Numbered from the stretch's first letter, positions 27,821 through 35,808 are shown. The stretch: 64,000 nucleotides of DNA from Sorangium cellulosum (GCF_002950945.1 NZ_CP012673.1:2046001-2110000); one strand, 5' to 3'. Notes: a model not told the origin generated them from the sequence alone. Program-made: numbers and translations.

Positions 27821-28026
27821 CGGGGGCCCCCCTTTGCGGCGCCGTCGTGGGCATCGGCACCGCCAGCTCGCACCCACTCGTCGACCTCGGAAAGCTGGAA
27901 CTTCCAGAGGCGTCTTATTTTGTGCGCCGGCAGGCTCCGGGTTTCGATCCAGCGGTAAACCGAGTCCTTCGCCACCCCAAGGTGCCTGGCGACGTCTTCA
28001 ACCGAGGCCCAACGCTCTGTCGTCAT
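27817..28026 (-). CDS. Excisionase-type helix-turn-helix protein, operon leader
   Basis: This is a 69-aa protein from the ATG at 28026. It has a classical MerR/Xis-like winged HTH: WASVEDVARHLGVAKDSVYRWIE followed by the wing LPAHKIRRLWKFQLSEVDEWV. It is complete, unlike its relative at 19385-19513. Such HTH proteins often lead defence operons in large-genome bacteria and may autoregulate them. The stop overlaps the next start as ATGA. Confidence 0.85.
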   Translation of the reverse strand: MTTERWASVEDVARHLGVAKDSVYRWIETRSLPAHKIRRLWKFQLSEVDEWVRAGGADAHDGAAKGGPR

Positions 28027-28263
28027 CGGCTCCGCTCCGGTCGCGTGGAATCCCCTGTGCACCGGAGCACGGTACCCGGGCCGGGCTCTGCCAACAAGAC
28101 CCGACTAGAGTCGAGAAGAACAGGTGTGGCCCGGAACCTACCCGCGCCGCATGGCGGACGCCCACACCGTCCGCTGCGGGGCCCACGTCCCCGCGTGGGC
28201 CACCGAGACCGGACGGGCCGCTCGGCCATCGGCTCGGCGCCATCGACGGCTTCGAGGGCCATT
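28027..28263. promoter_or_regulatory. Promoter region of HTH-led operon 2 with shared 19-base element
   Basis: It separates the HTH start from the divergent 281-aa gene remnant. ACGTCCCCGCGTGGGCCAC at 28185-28203 is identical to 19701-19719 upstream of the ABC-3C operon. Its distance to the HTH start is similar at the two sites (159 versus 188 bases), and similarity continues to about 28255. Confidence 0.55.
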
Positions 28264-28794
28264 GAGGCGGAGCTGTTCTCCATCGCGCACGCCGTGCAGG
28301 AAGCGCAGACGCGGCTGCTGCTCGTCGTCGATCCGGCCGTGGCCGATCTCGGCGAACGCGCCTGGTTCGTCGTCGATGAGCTCGAGTCAGCGCTCGAGTT
28401 CCTGCTCGACGACGACGTCGACGAGCCCGCCGACGCGCAGCTCGCGCGTATCAAGGAGTTCCACGCGCAGGACGGCCAGCGCTCGAGCGCCCTCTCGCAG
28501 GCGCTCCGCGACTACGCGGGGCTCGCGGAGTCGCTCAAGGACCGCCTGGTGGAGGCGGACGAGGCGTTCGACGTGCGCCTCATCGCCGAGGCCAGGAAGC
28601 TCGCGGAGGACCTGCAACGGCGAGCGCCGGAGGCGGCCCCCGAGGCCGGCGCCTCGGCCGCCGCGACCACGATCCGCAACCAGCTCCTGCACCTCATGGT
28701 CGAGCGGGTCGGCGCCATCCGGAAGACCGCGGCCCACGTCTTCCGGCGCCACCCCGAGATCGCCCGCGAGGTGACGAGCGCCTACGAGCGGCGG
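28264..28794 (+). pseudogene. Decayed copy 3 of the 281-aa gene family
   Basis: It corresponds to codons from about residue 67 (DELLSIVHAV-equivalent) to residue 241 (TSAYERR) of the intact protein at 20448-21293, with about 97% visible identity and no frameshift. The N-terminal 66 residues and the basic tail are missing. The 3' end joins a fragment of the SDR gene at 28795, at a shared GCGG string. Without a proper start it is most likely not expressed. Confidence 0.83.
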
Positions 28795-29075
28795 CCAGCT
28801 CGTCGACCGCCGGGGTGATGCCCTCGCCACGACCGCGGCGCCGAGCGCCTCCAGCAAGAGCGCCGTGGCCCGACCGATGCCGCTCGCTGCGCCGGTGCCG
28901 CGGGCAGAGCGGGCAGCACGTCGCGTCAGACCACGCCGCGAACACCGTCCGCCCCGACGTGGTCGGCTGGCGACGAGACGCGCCCCGGAGCGCCCGCGCG
29001 GTATCCCGATCATGGTGCACCCCGATTGGATCTGGGAGATCCTCTCGGCGAGCCGACGAGCCCGTGGCTGCGCCG
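28795..29075. pseudogene. Scrambled remnant of an SDR-Uma2 locus
   Basis: Successive segments match, in order, parts of 31910-32895. 28795-28905 matches SDR codons 20-56 (31910-32020). 28906-28935 matches the SDR-Uma2 intergenic sequence near 32226. 28940-29050 matches the Uma2 gene near 32537-32650 (PDVVGWRRD, IPIMV, PDWI). A last short piece resembles the Uma2 3' end near 32871. Each junction is a deletion, removing the SDR start, the 9-bp tandem repeats and most of Uma2. No product is expected. Confidence 0.75.
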
Positions 29076-29356
29076 CGCTCACGCTCGAGAGCTCCCGTCC
29101 CGGGCGTCACAATGCGCCGAGCAGGCTCAGGGCTCAAGGCCGCGCTGACGTGCGCCTCGACCTCCGCTGGTTCGCGCCGAGCTCGGCCGCGACGATGTGC
29201 AACCCGCTGCGCTCAGATCGAGCTCGGCTTCGGCCCGGGGCAAGGTCGATAGGTCGTAGCCGCAGGGACGCAATCCTTGCCCTGAATCCCAGTTGACATC
29301 GCCCCTCCGCACACGCATCAGCAGCTACGGGGGACTGGTACGGAAACGGTGACGAC

Positions 29357-29575
29357 GTGGGAAGCGGCGCCACTGAGCAGATGGCGGGGTGCACGCCCGA
29401 CAAGACATGCACAGACATGTTCGTCGATTGCCAGGACATCGGCGGCAAGTGCATCACGGGATATCCAGGCTGCGACAAATGGCGCCATACATCGTGCAGG
29501 AGTTGCTTTGAAGCCTGCCAATCGGGCACGCCATACCCGCCAGCGTGCAAATGCAGATCGTGCGGATTTAGATGA
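29357..29575 (+). CDS. Small cysteine-rich protein, probably truncated at its N terminus
   Basis: This is a 72-aa frame from GTG 29357 with eleven cysteines, in patterns such as GCTPDKTCTDMFVDC, GKCITGYPGC, CRSCFEAC and CKCRSC. The frame is open upstream only to a TGA at 29294, and no signal peptide fits in that space, so an N-terminal export signal appears to be lost. Such a protein is expected to be disulphide-bonded outside the cytoplasm. Its stop overlaps the 341-aa gene start (ATGATG), so the two are a coupled pair, as in secreted-toxin/immunity or substrate/modifier pairs. The function is not recognised. Confidence 0.5.
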   Translation: MGSGATEQMAGCTPDKTCTDMFVDCQDIGGKCITGYPGCDKWRHTSCRSCFEACQSGTPYPPACKCRSCGFR

Positions 29576-30597
29576 TGAATGATCCGATACAGGGCGCAGT
29601 CTACGTTGCCATAGGCAGGATTGCCGGAGCGGCCCTGGCCAAGGTGGCATCCCCCGTCGTGGTCGACGATGACGAGCTCCTGCTGGGGCCATCAAGAGTC
29701 GATCCGAAGCGTCATCGCGCTGCGCGCGTCAGATACTTGGGTGGAGAGCCGTCTACCGATCTCAATGAAGAGCTTGCGCGTTCTGATGGGCCGCCGGTCT
29801 GCGTGGCGCTTCCACCGACACCAGGCGGCCTGATGAGCCTCTGTCGGATCTGCGCTTCCGTAGTCGAGCGAGGGCGCGCGCTGTTCGTCGTTGATCTCAG
29901 CCCAGAGGCCGCCGGAGCATTTCCGCAAGGGCCCGGCCCAGGCAGGGCCATATTCCTCAATGTCGCGGATGCTCTGCTACGCAAGCCGCCCGTGGTCCAA
30001 TGGTCGAAGCTCGAGACAACTCTCGCGGCTACGCTCTGGAAATTGTGGTGCCGCCGCTCGCCCGTCGCCTTTTCTAGGTTCTGTGCATCTGCGAGCATGT
30101 TCCACCCGCAGTTGGCCAACCTTGGGCGTTATCATGCCGGGCTCTTTCCCCGACGGGCAGGCCATGGGCTCTTACTATCGCGCTTTGACGAGCTCCTCCT
30201 GCGGCAGCTATCGCAAGAGTGGCTCTCGCCGGTTAAAGTTTTTGTCAACGCGATTAACGCTGAATCTGAGCTCGATGCATGGTTTTCACACACGGGGGAT
30301 CTGTACGCAGCCAAACGACTCAATGATTGGTATCACCACGCGCGAGGCCGTATCATCGAACGTCGGAACGCTCATCACCCGAGACCTTCCGAGATGACGA
30401 GATGGTCCTTTCGATGGCGTGCGGGGAGCGAGGAGATCCTCGAGGCGCTGCCGAGTATACAAGCGGCCCCGCCTGTATCTATTGGAGGTGCTACCGCGTA
30501 TGATCCTCGCCACCCGTGGGTATGCCAATTTGATGCACGAGGCACACCTTACCTGAGTCGATTTGGCGCCGCATCGTCGGGCGACAGGCTGAAATAG
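29572..30597 (+). CDS. Unknown 341-aa protein coupled to the Cys-rich gene
   Basis: The ATG at 29572 (or 29575) opens a cytoplasmic protein without signal peptide or membrane helix. Noticeable stretches are VDDDELLLGPSRVDPKRHR, PPTPGGLMSLCRICASVVERGRA, WSKLETTLAATLWKLWCRRSP and LNDWYHHARGRIIERR. I do not recognise a family. Codon use is less GC-biased than in neighbouring genes, which suggests horizontal acquisition. The overlap with the Cys-rich frame suggests a functional pair, for example immunity protein or maturation partner, which is inference only. Confidence 0.6.
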   Translation: MMNDPIQGAVYVAIGRIAGAALAKVASPVVVDDDELLLGPSRVDPKRHRAARVRYLGGEPSTDLNEELARSDGPPVCVALPPTPGGLMSLCRICASVVERGRALFVVDLSPEAAGAFPQGPGPGRAIFLNVADALLRKPPVVQWSKLETTLAATLWKLWCRRSPVAFSRFCASASMFHPQLANLGRYHAGLFPRRAGHGLLLSRFDELLLRQLSQEWLSPVKVFVNAINAESELDAWFSHTGDLYAAKRLNDWYHHARGRIIERRNAHHPRPSEMTRWSFRWRAGSEEILEALPSIQAAPPVSIGGATAYDPRHPWVCQFDARGTPYLSRFGAASSGDRLK

Positions 30598-30746
30598 GGC
30601 GTACCGGATAGCGCCTGTGATGATGCGAAGTCCTTCGCCAGTGCGTCCGTTGCTGCTGGAACGCTTCTCCCCTGGCTGTTCGTCGACCCCGTGGTTGGCC
30701 CAGTCCCTTCTTCGCTGTGCCCAGAGGACCGGCGGCGTGGTAGCTT

Positions 30747-31232
30747 GTGCGGGTGCGAGATCCAGCCACCAGCCGTCGAACGGATACCGCGTCGCTCGTC
30801 GTCGCAGCCCTACCCGACGCGGTCTACCGTGCCTTCGCCGATCCCGACGCGCTGATGGCGTGGCTCCCGCCCGAGAGCATGACCGGGCGCGTCCTCGACT
30901 ACGACTTCCGCGAGGGCGGTCGCTACCGCATCGAGCTGACCTACGATGAGGCAGCGTCCGGCGACGTCGGCAAGACCACCGGGCGGACCGACGTCAGCGC
31001 CGGGCGCTTCCTCTCGCTGGAGCCGGGCAAGCGCATCGTCCAGTCGGTCGTATTCGAGTCGCCGGACGCTGCGTTCGCGGGTGAGATGGTGATGACGTGG
31101 TCGTTCGAACCGCTGCCCGCAGGGACCCGCATCACCATCACCGCGGAGAACGTCCCGCCCGGCATCAGCCAGGCCGACCACGACGCCGGCCTTCGAGCGT
31201 CCCTGGAGAACCTCGCGCGCTACCTGGGGTGA
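30747..31232 (+). CDS. SRPBCC (AHSA1-type) family protein, copy B
   Basis: This is a 161-aa near-twin of the protein at 25573-26058. Differences include RVLDYD for GVLDYD, ASGDVGKT for APSGAGKT and VVFESPDAAF for VEFESSDASF. The GTG start and the upstream string TAGCTTGTGCGGGTGCG are shared. Downstream identity runs about 30 bases past the stop to 31263, then a G-run begins. The gene converges on the SDR gene. Both copies are intact, so selection or recency keeps two genes. Confidence 0.85.
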   Translation: MRVRDPATSRRTDTASLVVAALPDAVYRAFADPDALMAWLPPESMTGRVLDYDFREGGRYRIELTYDEAASGDVGKTTGRTDVSAGRFLSLEPGKRIVQSVVFESPDAAFAGEMVMTWSFEPLPAGTRITITAENVPPGISQADHDAGLRASLENLARYLG

Positions 31233-31290
31233 CGCCTGCCTCTTGCGCGGAGCGACCGGGCCGGGGGGGGGCCAGCTGGGGCACCGGCGC

Positions 31291-32067
31291 TCAATCCCCT
31301 GGCTGAATGGCGACGGAGTATCCGCCGTCGGCCATGACGATGGATCCGACCATGAAGCTCGCCTTGTCGGACGCCAGGAACGCGACGACCTCGGCGATCT
31401 CCTCGGGCGCGGCCGCGCGACGGATGGGGGCGCCTTTGCCGTGATCGCGCAGGAACTCGCGGCCGTCGGGCCGGACGTCGTTGAGCAGGTTCGTGATCAC
31501 GTCGCCCGACCCGACGGCGTTGACGCGGACGCCATGGTCGATGGCCTCCAGGGCCAGGACCCGCGTCAGCTGCGCCAGCGCGCCCTTCGACGCCGCATAG
31601 GCCGCGATCTGCGGGAACCCGAAGAAGCAGGCGTAGGAGCCGATGTTGACGATCGCCCCGCGCCGGTTCGGGATCATCGCCCGCAGCGCCTCGCGCGAGT
31701 GCAGGAACACCCCGGTGATGTTCACGTTCATGACCGAATTCCAGTCGTCCAGCGACATGTCGATCACGAGCTTGTTGATGATACGCGCGGCATTGTTGAC
31801 GAGGATGTCGAGCCTTCCGAAACGCTCGACCGCGAGCGCGACCACGCGCCTGGCCGTCTCTTCCTGGGCGACATCCCCGACGAACGGCACGATGCGGCCG
31901 TCGCCGCGGGCCAGCTCGTTGACCGCCGGGTTGATGTCCTCGGCCACGACCGCGGCGCCGCGCGCCTCCAGCAAGAGCGCCGTGGCACGACCGATGCCGC
32001 TCGCTGCGCCGGTGACGATCGCGACCCTGCCTTCGAGATCACGCTGCAGATTTTCGGTCTTGCTCAT
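31291..32067 (-). CDS. Short-chain dehydrogenase/reductase
   Basis: This is a 258-aa classical SDR from ATG 32067, preceded by a strong GGGAGGAG ribosome-binding site seven bases upstream; open sequence up to 32709 is not used. It has the cofactor motif TGAASGIG, NNAA, the catalytic Ser in NIGSYACF and YAASK, then PVN-type VRVNAVGSG and the C-terminal ADGGYSV. Asp-Ile (EDIN) after strand 2 suggests NAD(H) preference. Substrate unknown. Fragments of this gene are scattered at 24854 and 28795. It is divergent from Uma2. Confidence 0.9.
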   Translation of the reverse strand: MSKTENLQRDLEGRVAIVTGAASGIGRATALLLEARGAAVVAEDINPAVNELARGDGRIVPFVGDVAQEETARRVVALAVERFGRLDILVNNAARIINKLVIDMSLDDWNSVMNVNITGVFLHSREALRAMIPNRRGAIVNIGSYACFFGFPQIAAYAASKGALAQLTRVLALEAIDHGVRVNAVGSGDVITNLLNDVRPDGREFLRDHGKGAPIRRAAAPEEIAEVVAFLASDKASFMVGSIVMADGGYSVAIQPGD

Positions 32068-32162
32068 CTTCTCCTCCCGAGAGCGTTGTGCGTGTGCTCT
32101 CCAGGCTCTCCTGGTGACGTCCAGGCAGATCGCAAGCCCCCAGGAGCCAGGGTTCCCGACCC

Positions 32163-32207
32163 GCGTGCGCCGCGTGCACCGCGTGCGCCACGTGCGCCAC
32201 GTGCGCC
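32163..32207. repeat. 9-bp tandem repeat, five units
   Basis: Five contiguous units of (G/A)CGTGC(G/A)CC lie in the SDR-Uma2 divergent promoter region. The remnant copy of this locus at 28795-29075 lacks them. Confidence 0.75.
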
Positions 32208-32289
32208 GTTTCCCTCCCTCGAAACCGCGGGCATAGCGGGCAACACGTCGCACCAGGCGCCGACCGAAGGGATTTGCTATCGTCGGGGC

Positions 32290-32895
32290 ATGACCGCATC
32301 CGGGCCGAAGGCTGCCCGTCCCGCGACGTTGGAGGACCTCCTTGCGATCCCGGAGGAGGAGCGGCGCCACGAGCTCATCGAGGGCAGCATCGTCGAGAAG
32401 GGGGCCGCGACCGGCGAGCACGGGGCCGTGCAGCGCAAGCTCTCCGCCTACGTCGACCCCTACGATCAGCGCCCCGGCGGGCGCAGGCCCGGAGGATGGT
32501 GGTTCGCCACCGAGGTCGATGTCCAGTTCGACGCCGCGAGCACCTTCCGCCCCGACGTGGTCGGCTGGCGACGAGACCACGTCCCGGAGCGCCCGCGCGG
32601 TATCCCGATCATGGTGCGCCCCGATTGGATCTGCGAGATCCTCTCGACGAACACGCGGAACGATCTCATTAAGAAGAAGCGCGTCTATCACCGGCACCAG
32701 GTGCCGCACACCTGGATCGTCGACCCCGAGGAAGAGACCCTGGCCGTCTATCGCTGGACGCAGGAAGGTTACGTCGAGATCCTCGCCGCCGAGCGCGGCG
32801 AGCAGATCCGGGCCGAGCCGTTCGAGGCGACTCCGCTGCAGGTCGGCGTGCTCTTCGGCGACGATGAAGACGACGAGCCCGTGCGGGAATCCTAG
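32290..32895 (+). CDS. Uma2-family PD-(D/E)XK endonuclease
   Basis: This is a 201-aa protein from ATG 32290. Family hallmarks are TLEDLLAIPEEERRHELIEGSIVEKG at the N terminus and ATEVDVQFDAASTFRPDVVGWRRDHV carrying the nuclease Asp. CEILSTNTRNDLIKKKRVYHRHQVPHTWIVDPE follows, where E..S...R.D...K is the metal/catalytic region. Uma2 (DUF820) genes are abundant in multicellular bacteria; their biological role is not settled. The gene shares a 222-base divergent promoter region with the SDR. Confidence 0.9.
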   Translation: MTASGPKAARPATLEDLLAIPEEERRHELIEGSIVEKGAATGEHGAVQRKLSAYVDPYDQRPGGRRPGGWWFATEVDVQFDAASTFRPDVVGWRRDHVPERPRGIPIMVRPDWICEILSTNTRNDLIKKKRVYHRHQVPHTWIVDPEEETLAVYRWTQEGYVEILAAERGEQIRAEPFEATPLQVGVLFGDDEDDEPVRES

Positions 32896-32973
32896 GCTCT
32901 GCCTGACGAACGTCGCGCGGATCGCCCAGCGTCTGAACGACGTCGAGCTGCACCGTGGTGCCCGTGATGCATG

Positions 32974-33897
32974 TCAAGCAAGCGCGGCCAGGCGGCTCGC
33001 CATGTACCGCGCGGGCGACGTCCCGAGAGCTTTGCGAAACATGGTCACGAAGCTGCTCGCGCTCTCGTAGCCGAGGTCCAGCGCCACGTTTTGCACCGTG
33101 GCGCCGCGGGAGAGCTTCTGGATGGCGAGGATGATGTGGAGCTGCTGGCGCCAGCGGCCGAAGCTCAAGCCCGTCTCCTCGACCAGGATACGATTCAAGG
33201 TGCGCTCGCTGACGCCGATTCGCTTCGCCCACGTCCTCGTCGTCGCGCCGATCGCCGGAGCGGCGATCATCACATCCACCAGACGACGGAGCCGCGGATC
33301 GACCGGCATCGGCAGGCGATGCTTCTCGATCGAGACCGTCGCGAGCTCGTCGAGGAGCACGCTCACCAGGCGCGCGTCCGGTCCCTCGAGATCGTAGAGC
33401 GCGGGACGTGTCGCCAGGCGCAGCACGAGCTCGCGGAAGAGCGGCGTCACCGACACCGCGCAGCAATCCTGCGGAAGGTCCGGCGCCGCGCCGGGCTCGA
33501 CGAAGACGCTGTAGCCCTCGAGCGGCGCGCGCGCGCGAATCCGATGCGTCACGGACGCGGGGATCCACAGCGCCGATTGCGGCGGGACGATCCAGAGGGC
33601 GCTCGACCCTTCGCAGATCAGCTCTCCGCGCACCAGGTACAGGAGCTGCGATTCGCGGTGCGCGTGAGGCTCGCTCTCGAGCCCGCCGCTCGCCATGCTG
33701 AGCCCGATGGCGTTCACCGGCCGCGCGACCGCGGTCTTCCAGCGCCCACGTGCCGCGAGCACGAAACGGCTCGCGAGCGACTCGAACGACGCCGCCGCGC
33801 CACGGGGCTCGTTCGCCACCTGGACGTCTCCGTGAAATGTCCAGCCCATCGGATGCACAACCCGTGTCGCCCTCGAACTCCGCCGCTTCGCTGCCAT
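32974..33897 (-). CDS. AraC-family transcriptional regulator with cupin N terminus
   Basis: This is a 307-aa protein from ATG 33897; a TTG at 33942 in frame is less likely. The N-terminal half is a cupin-like sensor domain (ESEPHAHRESQLLYLVRGELICEG, metal-type His-His pattern). The C-terminal domain has the two AraC helix-turn-helices: TWAKRIGVSERTLNRILVEETGLSFGRW and VQNVALDLGYESASSFVTMFRKALGTSPARY. The IS element begins 61 bases upstream of its start and separates it from the methyltransferase gene that once was its divergent neighbour. Confidence 0.88.
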   Translation of the reverse strand: MAAKRRSSRATRVVHPMGWTFHGDVQVANEPRGAAASFESLASRFVLAARGRWKTAVARPVNAIGLSMASGGLESEPHAHRESQLLYLVRGELICEGSSALWIVPPQSALWIPASVTHRIRARAPLEGYSVFVEPGAAPDLPQDCCAVSVTPLFRELVLRLATRPALYDLEGPDARLVSVLLDELATVSIEKHRLPMPVDPRLRRLVDVMIAAPAIGATTRTWAKRIGVSERTLNRILVEETGLSFGRWRQQLHIILAIQKLSRGATVQNVALDLGYESASSFVTMFRKALGTSPARYMASRLAALA

Positions 33898-33958
33898 GAC
33901 CGTTTTGATAAACAATTTGTCCTGATTGCGCAATGTGGTCAACGGCGCTGGCTGCTAG

Positions 33959-35687
33959 AGGACCGATCAGGTTGATTTTGTGATAATTCCGGGCGCTTCG
34001 ATGGAAGGCTCGACCGTCTCGCCCGGGCCATGATCTCGTCCGCGTCCGGAGGTTCACGGATGGAACGATGGTCGCCGCCGGTGGAGCTGTCGCGGCAGGA
34101 GCAGGCGCTGATGAAGCGGCTGACACGCGTGAGAGCACTGTTCGGCTTTCTCAGGCTGCACCGGCACGAGCTGTTCGATGAGACGTTCCAGGAGCAGCTG
34201 GAAGGCATGTACCGGACGACGGGGGCAGGTGAGCCGCCGCATCCGCCGGCGCTGATGTGCATGGTCACGCTGCTCCAAGGCTACGTGGGCGCATCGGATG
34301 CCGAGGCGGTGGAGCTGGCGGTCGTTGACCTACGCTGGCAGATGGTGCTCGGCTGCCTGGGTGCGGCCACGCCGCCGTTCTCGCAGGGCGCTCTGCAGGC
34401 GTTCCGAGAGCGGATGGTCGCGCACGAGATGGACCGGGTGCTGCTGGAGCGAACCGTGGCGCTGGTTCGGTCCGGCGCGATGACGGAGGGCGAGAGGCGT
34501 GCGGTATCCAAAGCGCTGCGGGTGGCCATCGATAGCCGCCCTTTAGCGGGGGCCGGGCGGGTTGAAGACACGATCAACCTGCTCGGCCATGCTGCACGCA
34601 GCATCGTCCGCGTCGTGTCGAAGATCACGGAGCGTCCGGCCGAGGAGATCTGCCGCAAGGCGGGCATTCCGCTGCTTCTGGCTCCCAGCATCAAGGCCGG
34701 GCTCGACCTCGACTGGAGCGACCCGAAACAGAAGGCGGCGGCGATCCAGATCCTGGAGCGGCAGGTCTCGTCGTTGCAGCAGTGGGTCGACCGCCATCTG
34801 GACGACGTCGTCGAGCTGCCGCTTCGTACCTATCTGGATGCGGTCACACAGGTTCGAGACCAGGATTTGGAGACAGCCGAGGATGGGACCGTTCGCATCC
34901 GGCAAGGTGTTGCGCCTGACCGCCGTGTCTCCATCGAAGACCCCGAGATGCGCCACGGCCGCAAGAGCCGCTCGAAGCGGTTCGACGGCTACAAGGAGCA
35001 CATCGCGCGCGACCTTGACCTTCCCGTCATTGTCGCCTGCGCGGTCACGCCTGCGAATCGACCAGAAGAAGAGGGGGCCGCACCGATCGCCGAGGACGTC
35101 CAGCATCAGCGGCTGCGCCTCGTCGAGCTCCACATTGATCGCGCTTACGTGAACAGTCCCGTCGTTGACGACGTGATCCGCGCGGGCGGCCAGGTGTTCT
35201 CGAAGCCTTGGGGCCAGCGGGCTCGAAGCCCCGATTTGTTCAGCAAGCGCGATTTCAAGATCGACCTTCGCGCCAAGACAATCACGTGTCCAGCGGGACA
35301 GGTCGAGGTGTTCGAGCCGGGTGACACGGTCGAGTTCGATCCCGAGGAGTGCGGCGCGTGCCCCCTCCGAGCCAAGTGCACGCAAGCTGCCTCGGGGCGA
35401 GGGCGGACCGTGTCCATCGCCGAGGACGAAGCTCTGCAGGGCAAGTTCCGGAAGTTGCAGCAGACCGGGCCAGGACGCGCCGTGCTCCGGCAGCGGACAG
35501 CTGTGGAGCATGCGCTTGCCCACATCGCGGCACGCAAAGGACATAGCGCGCGCTACATCGGCGCCAGGAGAAACCTGTTCGACCTCCGTCGCGCCGCAGC
35601 GATCCAGAATCTTGAGGCGGCCCAGCGGCTGATCCAGGAGGCCGCGTAACCTATTGGAATTAGACGATTTTCAACATGTTCGGCGTT
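33959..35687 (+). mobile_element. Complete IS1182-type insertion sequence
   Basis: The 1729-bp element is bounded by imperfect 32-bp terminal inverted repeats, 33959-33990 and the complement of 35656-35687. They match at 20 of 32 positions, with the inner seven bases TAATTCC and block GTTGA fully conserved. Each end is directly flanked by CTAG (33955-33958 and 35688-35691), consistent with a 4-bp target duplication. It carries one intact transposase gene and no passenger. Confidence 0.85.
34060..35649 (+). CDS. IS1182-family transposase
   Basis: This is a 529-aa protein from ATG 34060 (an upstream ATG at 34030 also exists). The N-terminal DUF772-type domain (FQEQLEGMYRTTGAGEPPHPPALMCMVTLLQGY) and a DDE catalytic core are present. 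Candidate acidic residues lie in RVSIEDPEMRHGRKS, LHIDRAYVNSPVVDD and QRTAVEHALAHIAARKG. A Cys cluster (CGACPLRAKCTQ) before the last Glu is typical of the family. The gene is full length and apparently functional. Confidence 0.93.
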   Translation: MERWSPPVELSRQEQALMKRLTRVRALFGFLRLHRHELFDETFQEQLEGMYRTTGAGEPPHPPALMCMVTLLQGYVGASDAEAVELAVVDLRWQMVLGCLGAATPPFSQGALQAFRERMVAHEMDRVLLERTVALVRSGAMTEGERRAVSKALRVAIDSRPLAGAGRVEDTINLLGHAARSIVRVVSKITERPAEEICRKAGIPLLLAPSIKAGLDLDWSDPKQKAAAIQILERQVSSLQQWVDRHLDDVVELPLRTYLDAVTQVRDQDLETAEDGTVRIRQGVAPDRRVSIEDPEMRHGRKSRSKRFDGYKEHIARDLDLPVIVACAVTPANRPEEEGAAPIAEDVQHQRLRLVELHIDRAYVNSPVVDDVIRAGGQVFSKPWGQRARSPDLFSKRDFKIDLRAKTITCPAGQVEVFEPGDTVEFDPEECGACPLRAKCTQAASGRGRTVSIAEDEALQGKFRKLQQTGPGRAVLRQRTAVEHALAHIAARKGHSARYIGARRNLFDLRRAAAIQNLEAAQRLIQEAA

Positions 35688-35808
35688 CTAGGTTCACCTG
35701 CGTGCCCCGGCCTTCCACCGCTTCCCCGGTGTTCAGCGCTGGAGGCAATGCCTGTGAGGAGGGCAAACGAATGCTCCGAGAATATGTGTCCTTGACCCGA
35801 GGCCGGTT

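Noticed and set aside
29293..29330. Promoter with TTGACA at 29293 for the Cys-rich gene
   Set aside because: The -35-like hexamer is good but no convincing -10 element follows at a 16-18-base spacing.
31291..32709. 472-aa form of the SDR extending into the Uma2 region
   Set aside because: The extra N terminus includes the 9-bp tandem repeats and antisense Uma2; the GGGAGGAG site fixes the start at 32067.
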